Shown piece by piece: positions 45,018 to 53,736 of a DNA stretch of 64,000 bases. The position numbers were made by a program, and so were the translations under genes. How positions within the stretch are numbered: the stretch's first letter is position 1; each line of letters starts with the position of its first letter. The stretch is from Nocardia alba NBRC 108234 (GTDB lineage: Bacteria > Actinomycetota > Actinomycetes > Mycobacteriales > Mycobacteriaceae). The DNA is taken from positions 118,354-182,353 of the forward strand of contig NZ_BDAX01000025.1 in assembly GCF_001612665.1 (NCBI RefSeq). Reading direction: 5' to 3'. The notes beneath the pieces are model-generated. The model had not been told where the DNA came from. It saw only the letters and a program-made list of their open reading frames with translations, and made no database searches.

Positions 45018-45683
45018 GTGGGCGCATCGGCCGAAGCTGTGAAACGGGTCTGGCGGTGGGTCCGCAGTGCGCCGGGCACCTACCTCTGGCTGACGGCCCT
45101 GGCCGTCACGACCGTGATCATCGAACTGCTTCCGCCCGACGAAGCCGAAGAGTGGCTCGGTAGCCGCTCGACCAACCTGTACCACCTGGGTGAGGACCCG
45201 CTGCGGGTGCTGATCACCAGCGCGTTCTGGACCGATGGCAGCGGATGGTTCGCCTACGCGGTGCTCTTCACGATCTTCCACGCCAACGCCGAACGCTGGC
45301 TGGGGACGCTGCGCTGGCTGGTGGTGGTGATACTCGCGCATGTGGGCGCCACCTATCTCAGTCAGGGCGTGCTGCTGTGGGCGATTCACAGCGACGATGC
45401 GCCCGAGCGGGCGATCTTCGCCCTCGATGTCGGTGTCAGCTACGGACTCGCCGGTGTCGCCGCGGTCCTGGCCTACCGATTCACAACGCCGTGGCGCTGG
45501 ATCTACGTCCTCGGGGTCCTCGCGGTCGTGGTTCCGCCGGTCGTCATGAACCGCACATTCACCGATATCGGACACGCCAGCGCCGCCGCCCTCGGTTTCG
45601 CGTGCTACCCGCTCACCCGAGGGAGCGGACGTCCGTGGGATATCGGAGTCCTGCTGAAGTGGCGGCCCTCGATGCGACGCTGA
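45018..45683 (+). CDS. Rhomboid-like membrane protein
   Basis: The 221-residue product has about six membrane helices. Helix 4 holds DVGVSYGLAG, where the Ser sits in a GxSxG-like site, and helix 6 contains DIGHASAAALGF with a His in the usual rhomboid position. This fits the actinobacterial rhomboid-like group; proteolytic activity is plausible but not shown. GTG at 45018 chosen; a start at 44925 would add a non-conserved tail. Divergent from the Rho-N-like gene. Confidence 0.7.
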   Translation: MGASAEAVKRVWRWVRSAPGTYLWLTALAVTTVIIELLPPDEAEEWLGSRSTNLYHLGEDPLRVLITSAFWTDGSGWFAYAVLFTIFHANAERWLGTLRWLVVVILAHVGATYLSQGVLLWAIHSDDAPERAIFALDVGVSYGLAGVAAVLAYRFTTPWRWIYVLGVLAVVVPPVVMNRTFTDIGHASAAALGFACYPLTRGSGRPWDIGVLLKWRPSMRR

Positions 45684-45745
45684 TTGCCGATTATTAGCCG
45701 GGGTGGTCGTAGTCGTGGTAAGTAGTGGGGAGACACATTTAGGTG

Positions 45746-45774
45746 TTACGTACAGTTATGGTTAGTTGTATCAT
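45746..45774 (+). promoter_or_regulatory. Candidate promoter of the 45849-49646 operon
   Basis: TTACGT and TATCAT are separated by 17 nt in an AT-rich island that stands out from the surrounding GC-rich DNA, 75 nt upstream of the start codon at 45849. The -35 match is poor. Confidence 0.35.
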
Positions 45775-45848
45775 CGGAGCTACCGAGCAGGGCGCAATGT
45801 CGCGACCTGGCGCATGGAGGTTCGTGCGCGGTTGATCGAGGAGTACCG

Positions 45849-46751
45849 ATGAAGCTATTTCCTTGGAGAAGCGAAAACCCGGAGATCGATCCGGGCGTCG
45901 TGGCGTTGCACGCGCGCAACGTCCGCTTCGACTGGTCCGATGTCGACCTCCAGTGGATGTCGGCCGAACCGATCGCCGGTCACCTGATCAGCGCGCTGAA
46001 CATGCTGCTGCCCGAGGGCGAGCGCATGTTCATCGAGACCTATCGCGAGGCATTGCCCTACGTCAAGGACGCGAAGCTGCGCGAGGACATGCTCGGTTTC
46101 ATCGGGCAGGAGGCGATGCACGCGCAGACCCACGGCAAGGTGCTCGACGAGGTCTTCACCGCCCACGGCGTCGATGTGAGCCCGTATCTGGCGCAGATGG
46201 AGTACCTGTTCCGCAGCTCGCTCGGCCCGCGCGGCGGTGACGATCGCGCCGGTCGCCAGATGCTGATCGAGCGGCTGGCCTTCATCGCCTGCCTCGAACA
46301 CTTCTTCGCCTGGCTCGGTGACTGGGTGCTCAACGCCGACCTCGAGAAGTTCGGCGCCGATCCGCGCATGGCCGACCTGTTCCGCTGGCACGGCGCCGAA
46401 GAGGTCGAACATCGCAATGTCGCCCACGAGGTCGCGGAATATTTCGGGGTCGGCTACGTCCGGCGCTGCGCGTCGATGACGCTGGTGTTCCCGATCTTCC
46501 TCGTCGTGCTGGTGCGTGGTGCGCGGTTCCTCGTCCAGCAGGATCCGCAACTGCCCGATCAGGGCTACGCGCGCGTGCTCGCCGGGGTGTTCGGCGCGAT
46601 GTGGCGCGGTGCGCTGCCCGGGGTCCCGTCGCTGCTGGCGAGCGCGCTGTCGACCTTCCAGCCCGGCTACCACCCGCAGTCGGTCGGCTCGACGGCGCAG
46701 GCGATCGCGTATCTGGCCGCCTCGCCCGGCGCCCGCGCGGCGGCGTCGTGA
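45849..46751 (+). CDS. Metal-dependent hydrolase (PF10118-like, ferritin-type fold)
   Basis: The 300-residue product is helical with repeated E-x-x-H pairs: FIGQEAMHAQTH, CLEHFFAWL and HGAEEVEHRNVAHEV. These resemble the di-metal sites of the PF10118 metal-dependent hydrolase family, which looks like a diiron oxygenase. A membrane-like helix follows at about 213-233. The stop overlaps the GTG of the ferredoxin-reductase gene, which would supply electrons to a diiron centre; that pairing is an inference. Confidence 0.85.
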   Translation: MKLFPWRSENPEIDPGVVALHARNVRFDWSDVDLQWMSAEPIAGHLISALNMLLPEGERMFIETYREALPYVKDAKLREDMLGFIGQEAMHAQTHGKVLDEVFTAHGVDVSPYLAQMEYLFRSSLGPRGGDDRAGRQMLIERLAFIACLEHFFAWLGDWVLNADLEKFGADPRMADLFRWHGAEEVEHRNVAHEVAEYFGVGYVRRCASMTLVFPIFLVVLVRGARFLVQQDPQLPDQGYARVLAGVFGAMWRGALPGVPSLLASALSTFQPGYHPQSVGSTAQAIAYLAASPGARAAAS

Positions 46752-47842
46752 CCACGCGCGAGTTGCCCGCCGATCTCTACGGCAGACACCGCCACGATCC
46801 GGCGATGAAGGTCATCGACGCCATCGCGGCCGCTCGGTTGCGCTGGAGCGCGCTGGTCAACCGCGGTGATCTGCGACCGCGCGTCGACGGGCGCCGCCTG
46901 TCGGTGGTGGTGACCGAGCGCCGGATCGAAGCCCACGATCAGGACGTGGTGAGTCTTCGCCTCGAAGCCTCCGACGGTCGCGTGGTGCCGCGGTGGCGGC
47001 CGGGGGCGCATCTGGACCTGGAACTGCCGTCGGGTCGGCTGCGTCAGTATTCGCTGTGTGGCGATCCCGCCGACGAGCGCGCCTACCGCATCGCCGTGCG
47101 CCGCATCCCCGGTGGCGGTGGCGGCTCGGTCGAAGTCCACGACGAACTGCCCGTCGGTAGCCGTTTCGTGGTGCGCGGGCCGCGCAATGCCTTCCCCTTC
47201 GCCGTGCCCGGCCACGGATCACCGTCGCGGCGACTGCATTTCGTGGCGGGCGGGATCGGCATCACCCCGATTCTGCCGATGGCCCGGCTCGCGCACCGGC
47301 TCGGTGTGCCGTGGACGCTGGTCTACAGCGGACGCAGTCGCGACACCATCCCGTTCCTGGACGAGATCGAGAGCTTCGGCGCGAACGTCATCGTGCGCAC
47401 CGATGACGAGCACGGCCTGCCCACCGCGGCGGACCTGCTGCCCGATGTCGGACCGGGCACCGCTGTCTACGCGTGTGGCCCGACCCCGATGACCTCCTCG
47501 ATCGTCGCCGCGGTTCGCGAGATGGCCGAGGTGGAACTGCATTTCGAGCGATTCTCGCCGCCGCCGATCGTGAACGGCACCCCGTTCGAGATCGAATTCG
47601 CGTCCAGCGGTGCGGTGGTGACCGTCGATGCCGACCGCACCGTGCTGGACACGATCCTCGATTCCCGACCCGACCAGCCCTACTCGTGCAGGCAGGGTTT
47701 CTGTGGCACCTGCGTGGTGCGGGTTCGCTCGGGCGAACCGGACCATCGCGAGACCACGCTGTCCGATGCCGACCATGCCGACGGCGCCCTGCTGGCCTGC
47801 GTATCGCGTTCCCGTGGTGCGCGTTTGGTGCTCGACCTGTGA
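46748..47842 (+). CDS. FNR-type oxidoreductase with C-terminal 2Fe-2S ferredoxin domain
   Basis: The 364-residue product has a flavin-binding barrel with RQYSLCGDP, an NAD(P) domain beginning HFVAGGIGITPIL and closing VYACGPTPM, and a plant-type ferredoxin domain with SCRQGFCGTC plus a distal Cys. This is the PDR/VanB-type reductase layout. The GTG at 46748 overlaps the previous stop (GTGA). It probably passes electrons from NAD(P)H to the upstream di-metal enzyme. Confidence 0.88.
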   Translation: MTTRELPADLYGRHRHDPAMKVIDAIAAARLRWSALVNRGDLRPRVDGRRLSVVVTERRIEAHDQDVVSLRLEASDGRVVPRWRPGAHLDLELPSGRLRQYSLCGDPADERAYRIAVRRIPGGGGGSVEVHDELPVGSRFVVRGPRNAFPFAVPGHGSPSRRLHFVAGGIGITPILPMARLAHRLGVPWTLVYSGRSRDTIPFLDEIESFGANVIVRTDDEHGLPTAADLLPDVGPGTAVYACGPTPMTSSIVAAVREMAEVELHFERFSPPPIVNGTPFEIEFASSGAVVTVDADRTVLDTILDSRPDQPYSCRQGFCGTCVVRVRSGEPDHRETTLSDADHADGALLACVSRSRGARLVLDL

Positions 47843-47873
47843 TGTCCCCGCTGGACAAGGAGTCCGAAAGATC

Positions 47874-49646
47874 ATGACGAACGACAGCCCGAGACCGGCG
47901 AACCAGCGCACCGTCCGCAGCGGTGATTTCGACATCGCCGTCTTCGAATACGGCGACCCGGCTGCCGACACCGTGGTGCTCGTGCACGGCTGGCCCGACA
48001 CTCATCACCTGTGGGACCGGGTGATTCCGCTGCTCAGCGAACGCTTCCACGTGGTCGCCTACGACACCCGTGGGCACGGCGAATCCACCCGCACCCAGCG
48101 CACCGACGACTTCCGCCTCGACGAACTCGCGCGCGACTTCTACGCCGTGATCGACACGGTGAGCCCCGACCGCCCGGTGCATGTGCTCGCCCACGACTGG
48201 GGTTCGGTGCAGGTGTGGGAGGCGGTGTGCGAACCGCGGGCCACCGAGCGCGTCGCCTCGTTCACCTCGGTCTCGGGCCCCAACCTCGACCACCTGTCCG
48301 CCTGGGTGCGCGACCGGCTCTCCCGCCCCACCTTGCGCAATGTGTGGCAGCCGGTGACCCAGCTGGCCTCCTCGGCCTACACCTTCTTCTTCATGACGCC
48401 CGGACTGCCGCGTGCCACATTCAACGCCATCGGCACTGAAAAGCTGTGGCAGCGCGCGGTGTCGATCATGAACGACACCCCCGCCGCCAATGTGAAGCTC
48501 GGCTCGACCTTCCGTCGCGACATGGTCGACGGGCTGCTGATCTATCGCGCGAATATCGTGGCGCGCATGCTCTCCCCGCGTGAGCGTCGCACCGAGGTAC
48601 CGGTGCAGCTGATCGTGGCGGGACGCGATGTCGCCGTGCGGCCCGCCGGCTACGACGATTCGGGCAAGTGGACCGATCGGCTGTGGCGTCGTGACGTGCC
48701 CGCCGGGCACTGGATGCCGTTCTCCCATCCGGAGCTGCTCGCGACCGCGACCACCGAGCTGATCGACGCGCTCGACGGCGCCGGTGTCGCTCGTGGGCTG
48801 GCCAGGGCCGAAGTAGGCTCCACGCGAAGAGAATTCGAACACAAGCTGGTGGTCATCACGGGTGGCGGCAGCGGTATCGGCCGCGAGACCGCGCTGGCCT
48901 TCGCCCGACTCGGCGCCGACGTGGTGGTCTCCGATGTCAACGAAATCGCCGCCAAGGCCACCGCGGAGCTCATCGCGGCCGAAGGTGGTGTGGCGCACTC
49001 CTACCCGCTCGATGTGTCGAACGAGGACGCGGTGCGCGCGCACGCCGACACCGTGATCGCCGCACACGGCGTGCCCGACGTCCTCGTCAACAATGCCGGT
49101 GTCGGCCAGGCGGGCGGATTCCTCGACACGCCCTCGGAGGAATTCGACCGCGTACTGCGGATCAACCTCGGCGGTGTCGTCAACGGCTGCCGGGCCTTCG
49201 GTGCGGCGATGGCCGATCGCGGCCTCGGCGGACACATCGTGAACCTGTCCAGCATGGCCGCCTACAGCCCGCAGCGCGACATGGCGGCTTACGCCACCAG
49301 CAAGTCGGCGGTTTTCATGTTCTCCGACTGCCTGCGTGCCGAACTGGCCGACCGCGGCATCTCGGTGTCGACCGTGTGCCCGGGCATCGTGCACACCAAC
49401 ATCGTCGCCACCACCCGCATCTCGGGTGTCTCCGCCGACGAGGAAGCCGCCGCGCAGCAGAAGTTCGACAAGCTGTACGAGCGGCGCGGCTACACCCCCG
49501 ACCGGGTGGCGGCGCAGATCGTGAAGGCCGTGCGGACCGGGCGCGACATCGTGCCGGTGACGCCGGAGTCGTGGGTGCAGTACCGGCTCAACCGGCTCGC
49601 ACCCGGCGCGGTGCGGTTCGCCGCGCGCCGGATGAAGCTGGTCTAG
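47874..49646 (+). CDS. ephD: EphD-like alpha/beta hydrolase-short-chain dehydrogenase fusion
   Basis: The 590-residue product joins an epoxide-hydrolase-type domain and an SDR. The hydrolase part (about 1-310) has HGWPDTHHLW and the nucleophile Asp108 in AHDWGSV. The SDR part (about 320-590) has TGGGSGIGRE, NNAG and the YATSK catalytic pair. This fusion is the layout of mycobacterial EphD, linked to mycolic-acid metabolism. Start at ATG 47874 (weak AAGGAG further upstream). It closes the operon with the di-metal hydrolase and reductase, suggesting a lipid-oxidation unit. Confidence 0.85.
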   Translation: MTNDSPRPANQRTVRSGDFDIAVFEYGDPAADTVVLVHGWPDTHHLWDRVIPLLSERFHVVAYDTRGHGESTRTQRTDDFRLDELARDFYAVIDTVSPDRPVHVLAHDWGSVQVWEAVCEPRATERVASFTSVSGPNLDHLSAWVRDRLSRPTLRNVWQPVTQLASSAYTFFFMTPGLPRATFNAIGTEKLWQRAVSIMNDTPAANVKLGSTFRRDMVDGLLIYRANIVARMLSPRERRTEVPVQLIVAGRDVAVRPAGYDDSGKWTDRLWRRDVPAGHWMPFSHPELLATATTELIDALDGAGVARGLARAEVGSTRREFEHKLVVITGGGSGIGRETALAFARLGADVVVSDVNEIAAKATAELIAAEGGVAHSYPLDVSNEDAVRAHADTVIAAHGVPDVLVNNAGVGQAGGFLDTPSEEFDRVLRINLGGVVNGCRAFGAAMADRGLGGHIVNLSSMAAYSPQRDMAAYATSKSAVFMFSDCLRAELADRGISVSTVCPGIVHTNIVATTRISGVSADEEAAAQQKFDKLYERRGYTPDRVAAQIVKAVRTGRDIVPVTPESWVQYRLNRLAPGAVRFAARRMKLV

Positions 49647-49655
49647 CTCGGCTGG

Positions 49656-50168
49656 TCAGATCGATGACGTCCGGCGCAGTTGCTCCTCCACAGCGGCGAC
49701 GTGCCGGGCGTCCACGCCCCACGCATTCTCGACACCGACCTTTCGGTCCAGATCCCAGAGCACGCATTCCTCGTCCGGTCGCGCCACCAACGTCCAGGCG
49801 ACCACGGTGCGGCCCAGCTGTTCGACCATGGTGCCGTGATCTTGCGTGCTCTCCCCGACGCCCTCGGGGAAATGGTGCAGGAAACGTCCGTACGCCTGTG
49901 CGCAGAAGGTCGCGTAGAGCTGGGTGCACAGGATGAAACCGTGCCACGCCTCGTCGACCGCGTGCGAGGGCATGCCGATCACCTGGTCATCGCGAATCGC
50001 GGCGCCGCAACACCGTAACCATTGGCGCAGACCGGTTTCCACGAGTTCGCGAGGCTGCCACGGCGAGGTCTTGAAGATCGCTTCGGGCAGGACCAGGGCG
50101 GCGACGGTGCGGTCGACGGTGCGAAGGTCGACTCGCTGTTTGCCCGGCCGGGTGAAGGAGAACGCCAC
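49656..50168 (-). CDS. GRDP-like small protein
   Basis: The 170-residue product has the pattern MPSHAVDEAWHGFILCTQ followed by YATFC and GRFLHH, seen in glycine-rich-domain-containing-protein-like proteins. No signal peptide or membrane helix. It is divergent from the Gly/Ser/Cys-rich gene at 50233. Function unknown. Confidence 0.7.
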   Translation of the reverse strand: MAFSFTRPGKQRVDLRTVDRTVAALVLPEAIFKTSPWQPRELVETGLRQWLRCCGAAIRDDQVIGMPSHAVDEAWHGFILCTQLYATFCAQAYGRFLHHFPEGVGESTQDHGTMVEQLGRTVVAWTLVARPDEECVLWDLDRKVGVENAWGVDARHVAAVEEQLRRTSSI

Positions 50169-50232
50169 AATTCACTGTAAGGCCACTGACGATGGGGGTG
50201 CCTCGGCCGGGTTATGGCGTTAGCCTGCGGAC

Positions 50233-50568
50233 ATGGTGTTGATGATCGTGCTCGGTGTCGTAGCGGTGACGATCGGCGTGGTGGTGACCGTCGTCGTGCT
50301 GCTGATCCAGAAGTTGACCCAGTCGCAGGAACAGCGTCCGCCGGTGGATCGCCGCTGGATGGCCGGAGCCGCCGGGGTGACCGGCTACGTCGACGGGACC
50401 TCGGGCGAGCCCTGGGATCCGGGCGGTCCGGCCGGCGGTTGCGGCGGCGGAAGCAACAGTAACTGTGGTGGCGGCAGCAGTTGTAGCGGTGGGAGTAGCA
50501 GCAGTTGCTCCGGTGGGAGTAGCAGCAGCTGTGGCGGTGGCGGCAGCAGCTGTGGCGGCGGTTCGTGA
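50233..50568 (+). CDS. Single-pass membrane protein with a Gly/Ser/Cys-rich tail
   Basis: The 111-residue product has one N-terminal membrane helix (about 1-26), a polar linker with QEQRPPVDRRW, then a tail of about 45 residues made almost only of Gly, Ser and Cys in near-repeats of the form CSGGSSSS and CGGG. The tail should lie outside the cytoplasm. The repeats and strong codon uniformity suggest a real, expandable low-complexity gene. Function unknown; partnership with the divergent GRDP-like gene is possible. Confidence 0.65.
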   Translation: MVLMIVLGVVAVTIGVVVTVVVLLIQKLTQSQEQRPPVDRRWMAGAAGVTGYVDGTSGEPWDPGGPAGGCGGGSNSNCGGGSSCSGGSSSSCSGGSSSSCGGGGSSCGGGS

Positions 50569-50657
50569 TCGTGTGACCTACGCCCCACCGCCCTTGACCT
50601 GAACTCGACTTCAGGTTTCATCCTTGACTCGTTCGGTCAACACACGAAGGAGTCGCT

Positions 50658-51662
50658 ATGCGTGCGGTGCAGGTCAAGGAATTCGGTGGGCCAGAGGTCC
50701 TGGAGGTAGTGGAAGTTCCCACGCCGCAGCCGGATTCGGTCGAGGTGGTTGTCGACGTCGAGGTCGCCGACGTGATGTTCCTCGATACCCGGCTGCGCAG
50801 TGGCTGGGGTCAGGACTTCTTCCCGCTGAGCCCGCCCTACGTCCCCGGTGGTGCGATCGGTGGCGTGGTGAGCGCGGTCGGCGCCGAGGTCGATCCCCGC
50901 TGGTTGGGCAAGCGCGTCGTCACCCAGACCGCCGCCAGCGGCATCGGCGGTGGCCTGCCCATCGGCGGCTACGCCGAGCAGTCGCTCGCCAAGGCCGCCA
51001 CCCTGACCGAGATCCCCGACGGCCTCACCACCGAGCAGGCCGTCGGCCTCGCGCACGATGGTCGCACCGCGCTCGCTGTCTTCGACAGGGCCGGCGTGCG
51101 ACCGGATTCATGGGTGTTGATCACCGCTGCCGCGGGCGGTCTCGGCACGTTGCTCATCCAGCTGTCGATCGCGGCGGGCGCGCGGGTTGTCGCCGCGGCC
51201 CGTGGGCCGGAAAAACTTTCCCTCGCAACACGATTGGGCGCCACTGCGGTTGTCGATTACTCCGTCGACGGCTGGGAGATTCGCGCCAGGGAGATCACCG
51301 GCGGGGGAGCGGCGGTCGTGTTCGACGGGGCGGGCGGCGAGATCGGGGGCGCGGCGTCGACCGTGGCCGCCGACACCGGAACATTTCTCGGATATGGCTC
51401 CGCCGCAGGCGATTTCGCGACAGGTGGCACCGATGTCGCTGCCGCCCGTGGTGTCACGGTGCTCGGTCTGTTCGATATCGTCGGCAAGGATGTGGACTGG
51501 GTCGGCATCACCGCCCGCGCTCAGGCAGCCGTCGCCGACGGCGGGCTGGAGGTGGTGATCGGACAAACCTTCCCGATCGATCAGGTGCGGCGGGCGCACT
51601 CCGCGATCGAAAGCCGCTCCGCCCTCGGTCGTACCTTGTTGACGATCGGCGCGTCATTGTAA
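50658..51662 (+). CDS. Zinc-binding dehydrogenase / quinone oxidoreductase-like MDR protein
   Basis: The 334-residue product has the GroES-like N-terminal domain and a nucleotide-binding motif ITAAAGGLGTLLIQL, then ARGPEKLSLATRLGA, as in quinone oxidoreductases (zeta-crystallin type). Zinc ligands of classic alcohol dehydrogenases are absent. GAAGGAGT precedes the ATG. Likely an NADPH-dependent reductase of quinones or enones; substrate unknown. Confidence 0.88.
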   Translation: MRAVQVKEFGGPEVLEVVEVPTPQPDSVEVVVDVEVADVMFLDTRLRSGWGQDFFPLSPPYVPGGAIGGVVSAVGAEVDPRWLGKRVVTQTAASGIGGGLPIGGYAEQSLAKAATLTEIPDGLTTEQAVGLAHDGRTALAVFDRAGVRPDSWVLITAAAGGLGTLLIQLSIAAGARVVAAARGPEKLSLATRLGATAVVDYSVDGWEIRAREITGGGAAVVFDGAGGEIGGAASTVAADTGTFLGYGSAAGDFATGGTDVAAARGVTVLGLFDIVGKDVDWVGITARAQAAVADGGLEVVIGQTFPIDQVRRAHSAIESRSALGRTLLTIGASL

Positions 51663-51704
51663 CTTGTTGTGCGCTGCAACGGAATACACGTTAAGTTATG
51701 TTCC

Positions 51705-51854
51705 GTGCAGGGACTGATAATCATCGTGGCTATCGCCGCGGTTCTGTTGTTGGTAGTTGGAGTCATCAAATTGGCCAGCAACCCAGGGGGCACCCTCGAG
51801 CGTCGTGAACACGACGTCCGAGTGCGGGGTGGCCAGCGAGTCGAAAGCTCGTAA
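51705..51854 (+). CDS. Small single-pass membrane protein
   Basis: A GTG-started 49-residue frame has one strong membrane helix (LIIIVAIAAVLLLVVGVI) and a basic tail (RREHDVRVRGGQRVESS), preceded by a weak ribosome site. Small proteins of this form are common in Mycobacteriales. An alternative start is the ATG at 51669, adding 12 residues. Confidence 0.55.
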   Translation: MQGLIIIVAIAAVLLLVVGVIKLASNPGGTLERREHDVRVRGGQRVESS

Positions 51855-51894
51855 CCCTTATTCCTGGGTGTAGCACACCACGGCGATCGGTCGC

Positions 51895-51915
51895 CGCGAC
51901 TCAGTCCGAGTCGCG
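51895..51915. terminator. Candidate hairpin after the small membrane protein gene
   Basis: An 8-bp perfect stem (51895-51902 with 51908-51915) with a 5-nt loop, 40 nt past the stop at 51854. There is no T-run, so intrinsic termination is uncertain. Confidence 0.35.
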
Positions 51916-52040
51916 CCCCGGTCGCCGTTGCTGTTCCCGCGACCACACCGCCCACTCGCCCGACATGACAGCCGCGTCGAGTGGTCAACCCCGCACTCCG
52001 CCGGGTACCATGCGACTCGCCCGCGCAGACCTCGCGGCGC

Positions 52041-52114
52041 GGGGCGGTAGCTCAGTCGGTTAGAGCCGCGGACTCATAATCCGCTGGTCGTGGGTTCGAG
52101 CCCCACCCGCCCCA
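52041..52114 (+). tRNA. tRNA with anticodon CAT (Met elongator, or Ile2)
   Basis: A 74-nt cloverleaf: acceptor GGGGCGG/CCGCCCC, D-arm GCTC/GAGC, anticodon arm GCGGA-CTCATAA-TCCGC, T-arm GTGGG/CCCAC with TTCGAGC in the loop, discriminator A, no encoded CCA. A CAT anticodon fits elongator tRNA-Met or lysidine-modified tRNA-Ile2. It has no initiator-type unpaired 1-72 pair, so it is not the initiator. Confidence 0.9.
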
Positions 52115-52167
52115 CTTACCCCCTCTGAACTGCGTATTTCTCGATCGACGTCCCTGAGAGGGGGCGA

Positions 52168-52824
52168 TCAGCGTATCCGGCGCGCGATGGTGATTCCGCC
52201 GAGTTTGCTCTCGGCTGAGGTGAGCGTGCTGGATGTTTCGACAGCGAAGCCCGCGTTCTCGAGCCAGGCGTTCATTCGGGTGTGCTGACGGCGATGGACG
52301 GTGAGGTTCATCGGGTGTCCGCCATAGCCTTGGGTCAACAACTGTGATGTCTCGCCTAGGTGGAAGCCGAGCAGCAGCATTCCGTCGGGTCGGATCACTC
52401 GCCGGAAATGGGCTAGGACCGAACCGATTTCGTGGTCGGGGATGTGGATCAGCGAGTACCAGGCGACCAGGCCCGCCATCGAGGCATCCGCTAGCGCGAG
52501 GTCGGTCATGGAGCCGAGATCGAACCGGAGCTCGGGGTGGTCGCGACGAGCGATCTCGAGCATTCGCGACGACAGGTCGATGCCGAACACATCCATGCCG
52601 AGTCCGGACAGATGGGCGGTGATCCGGCCGGTCCCGCAGCCCACGTCCGCGACCGGCCCACCGCCCTGAGCGGACACCAGTTCGGCGAACAATGCCAGGG
52701 CGTCGCGCTCATTCGGGGTCTCGTCCAGCAGATGGCGCGTCAGGTCCGCATAGTCGGCAGCGACCGTGTCGTACGACCTGCGCGTATCTTCTAGCCAGCC
52801 AACAGTATTCGGTTCGACGTCCAC
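52168..52824 (-). CDS. Class I SAM-dependent methyltransferase
   Basis: The 218-residue product has the SAM motif VADVGCGTGRITAHL at about 59-73, FGIDLSSRML as motif II and a LAWYSLIHIPD-type post-III segment. The C-terminal part with TVHRRQHTRM matches general methyltransferases of small molecules. Substrate unknown. It is 14 nt downstream of the ATP-grasp gene, on the same strand, so they may be cotranscribed. Confidence 0.85.
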   Translation of the reverse strand: MDVEPNTVGWLEDTRRSYDTVAADYADLTRHLLDETPNERDALALFAELVSAQGGGPVADVGCGTGRITAHLSGLGMDVFGIDLSSRMLEIARRDHPELRFDLGSMTDLALADASMAGLVAWYSLIHIPDHEIGSVLAHFRRVIRPDGMLLLGFHLGETSQLLTQGYGGHPMNLTVHRRQHTRMNAWLENAGFAVETSSTLTSAESKLGGITIARRIR

Positions 52825-52838
52825 GAACGCAGGCTATG

Positions 52839-53618
52839 TCAGAAACTCAGGGGACGTGTCGGCCGTGCCTCGGCGGTGAGTAGTTCTCGCCATCGATTCA
52901 CCAGGAGGGCGGTGTACTGGTCGGCGGCGATGTTGTACGCGCCGAGGGCATAGCCGTCGTTGGCCTCGACAAGGGTGGTCGCGCCGTTGGCCAGTACGCC
53001 GAAATCCATGGCGTAGGCGATGGGGGCGGTTCCGGAACGGTGGTAGGCGGTGACCGCCGACTCGACCGTGGCCATGTTCAAGGGTATGGATTTGTCGCCC
53101 TCGTAGTGGTCGACAGCGACGATCTGCTGACCTATGACGTAGACGCGGTATTCCGAAACCCAGCTGACGACCTCGGAACACCAGACGCGCTGGCGTCGAC
53201 TCGCGTTGCCCCAGGCGGCGAAGTCGTGTTCGGAGTAGCAGACCGAGCCCGTGAAGGCCTTGCGGCGGTCCGCGGGTTTGACGAAAACCGGTGGCGAGGA
53301 GCCGCTGTCCATCGAGCGCTCGATCTCACCCAGTGTCGACGCCCATACCTTCCGGCCCAGGAAGCCGCGGAGCACTTCGGGATAGTCGTCGGGCTGCGGT
53401 AGCGGGATGCCCAATCGGCGCATCGCGCCGTGCATAGCGGCCATGTCCCCGGCGATGAACATGCCGAGTCCCAAAGCCAACTGCCTGCGTTGAATCCGCT
53501 TGAGGCTGTAGTGGCGGACGGGGACGCCGAGTCTGGCGAAGCCCTGCGTGAGGAGCTTCTCCTCGTGACGCATCGGGCCGGATCCGGCGTACTGCAGGTA
53601 AGCCACCGTGAAACTCAT
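52839..53618 (-). CDS. ATP-grasp domain protein (DUF4343-like)
   Basis: The 259-residue product has ATP-grasp features: PPVFVKPADRRKAFTG (ATP-binding lysine), SEYRVYVIGQQIVAV and the metal-binding end VEANDGYALGAYN. This small actinobacterial group resembles DUF4343 proteins. The reaction is unknown. ATG at 53618 chosen over a start five codons earlier. The gene lies just upstream of the methyltransferase on the same strand. Confidence 0.75.
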   Translation of the reverse strand: MSFTVAYLQYAGSGPMRHEEKLLTQGFARLGVPVRHYSLKRIQRRQLALGLGMFIAGDMAAMHGAMRRLGIPLPQPDDYPEVLRGFLGRKVWASTLGEIERSMDSGSSPPVFVKPADRRKAFTGSVCYSEHDFAAWGNASRRQRVWCSEVVSWVSEYRVYVIGQQIVAVDHYEGDKSIPLNMATVESAVTAYHRSGTAPIAYAMDFGVLANGATTLVEANDGYALGAYNIAADQYTALLVNRWRELLTAEARPTRPLSF

Positions 53619-53736
53619 GTCTTGATTTTGCACGCAGACAGCGTTGCGACTTCGGCAAATCGCTAGGAAATTACTTGTGCGCCAGCCGAAGTCCTCGAAA
53701 TTCGGCCGTAGGTCGGCGAACCGGCGGTGGGTGAGA

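Noticed and set aside
50440..50568. CRISPR-like array in the repetitive part near 50.5 kb
   Set aside because: The repeats are a few codons long without spacers and lie within a good coding frame for Gly, Ser and Cys.
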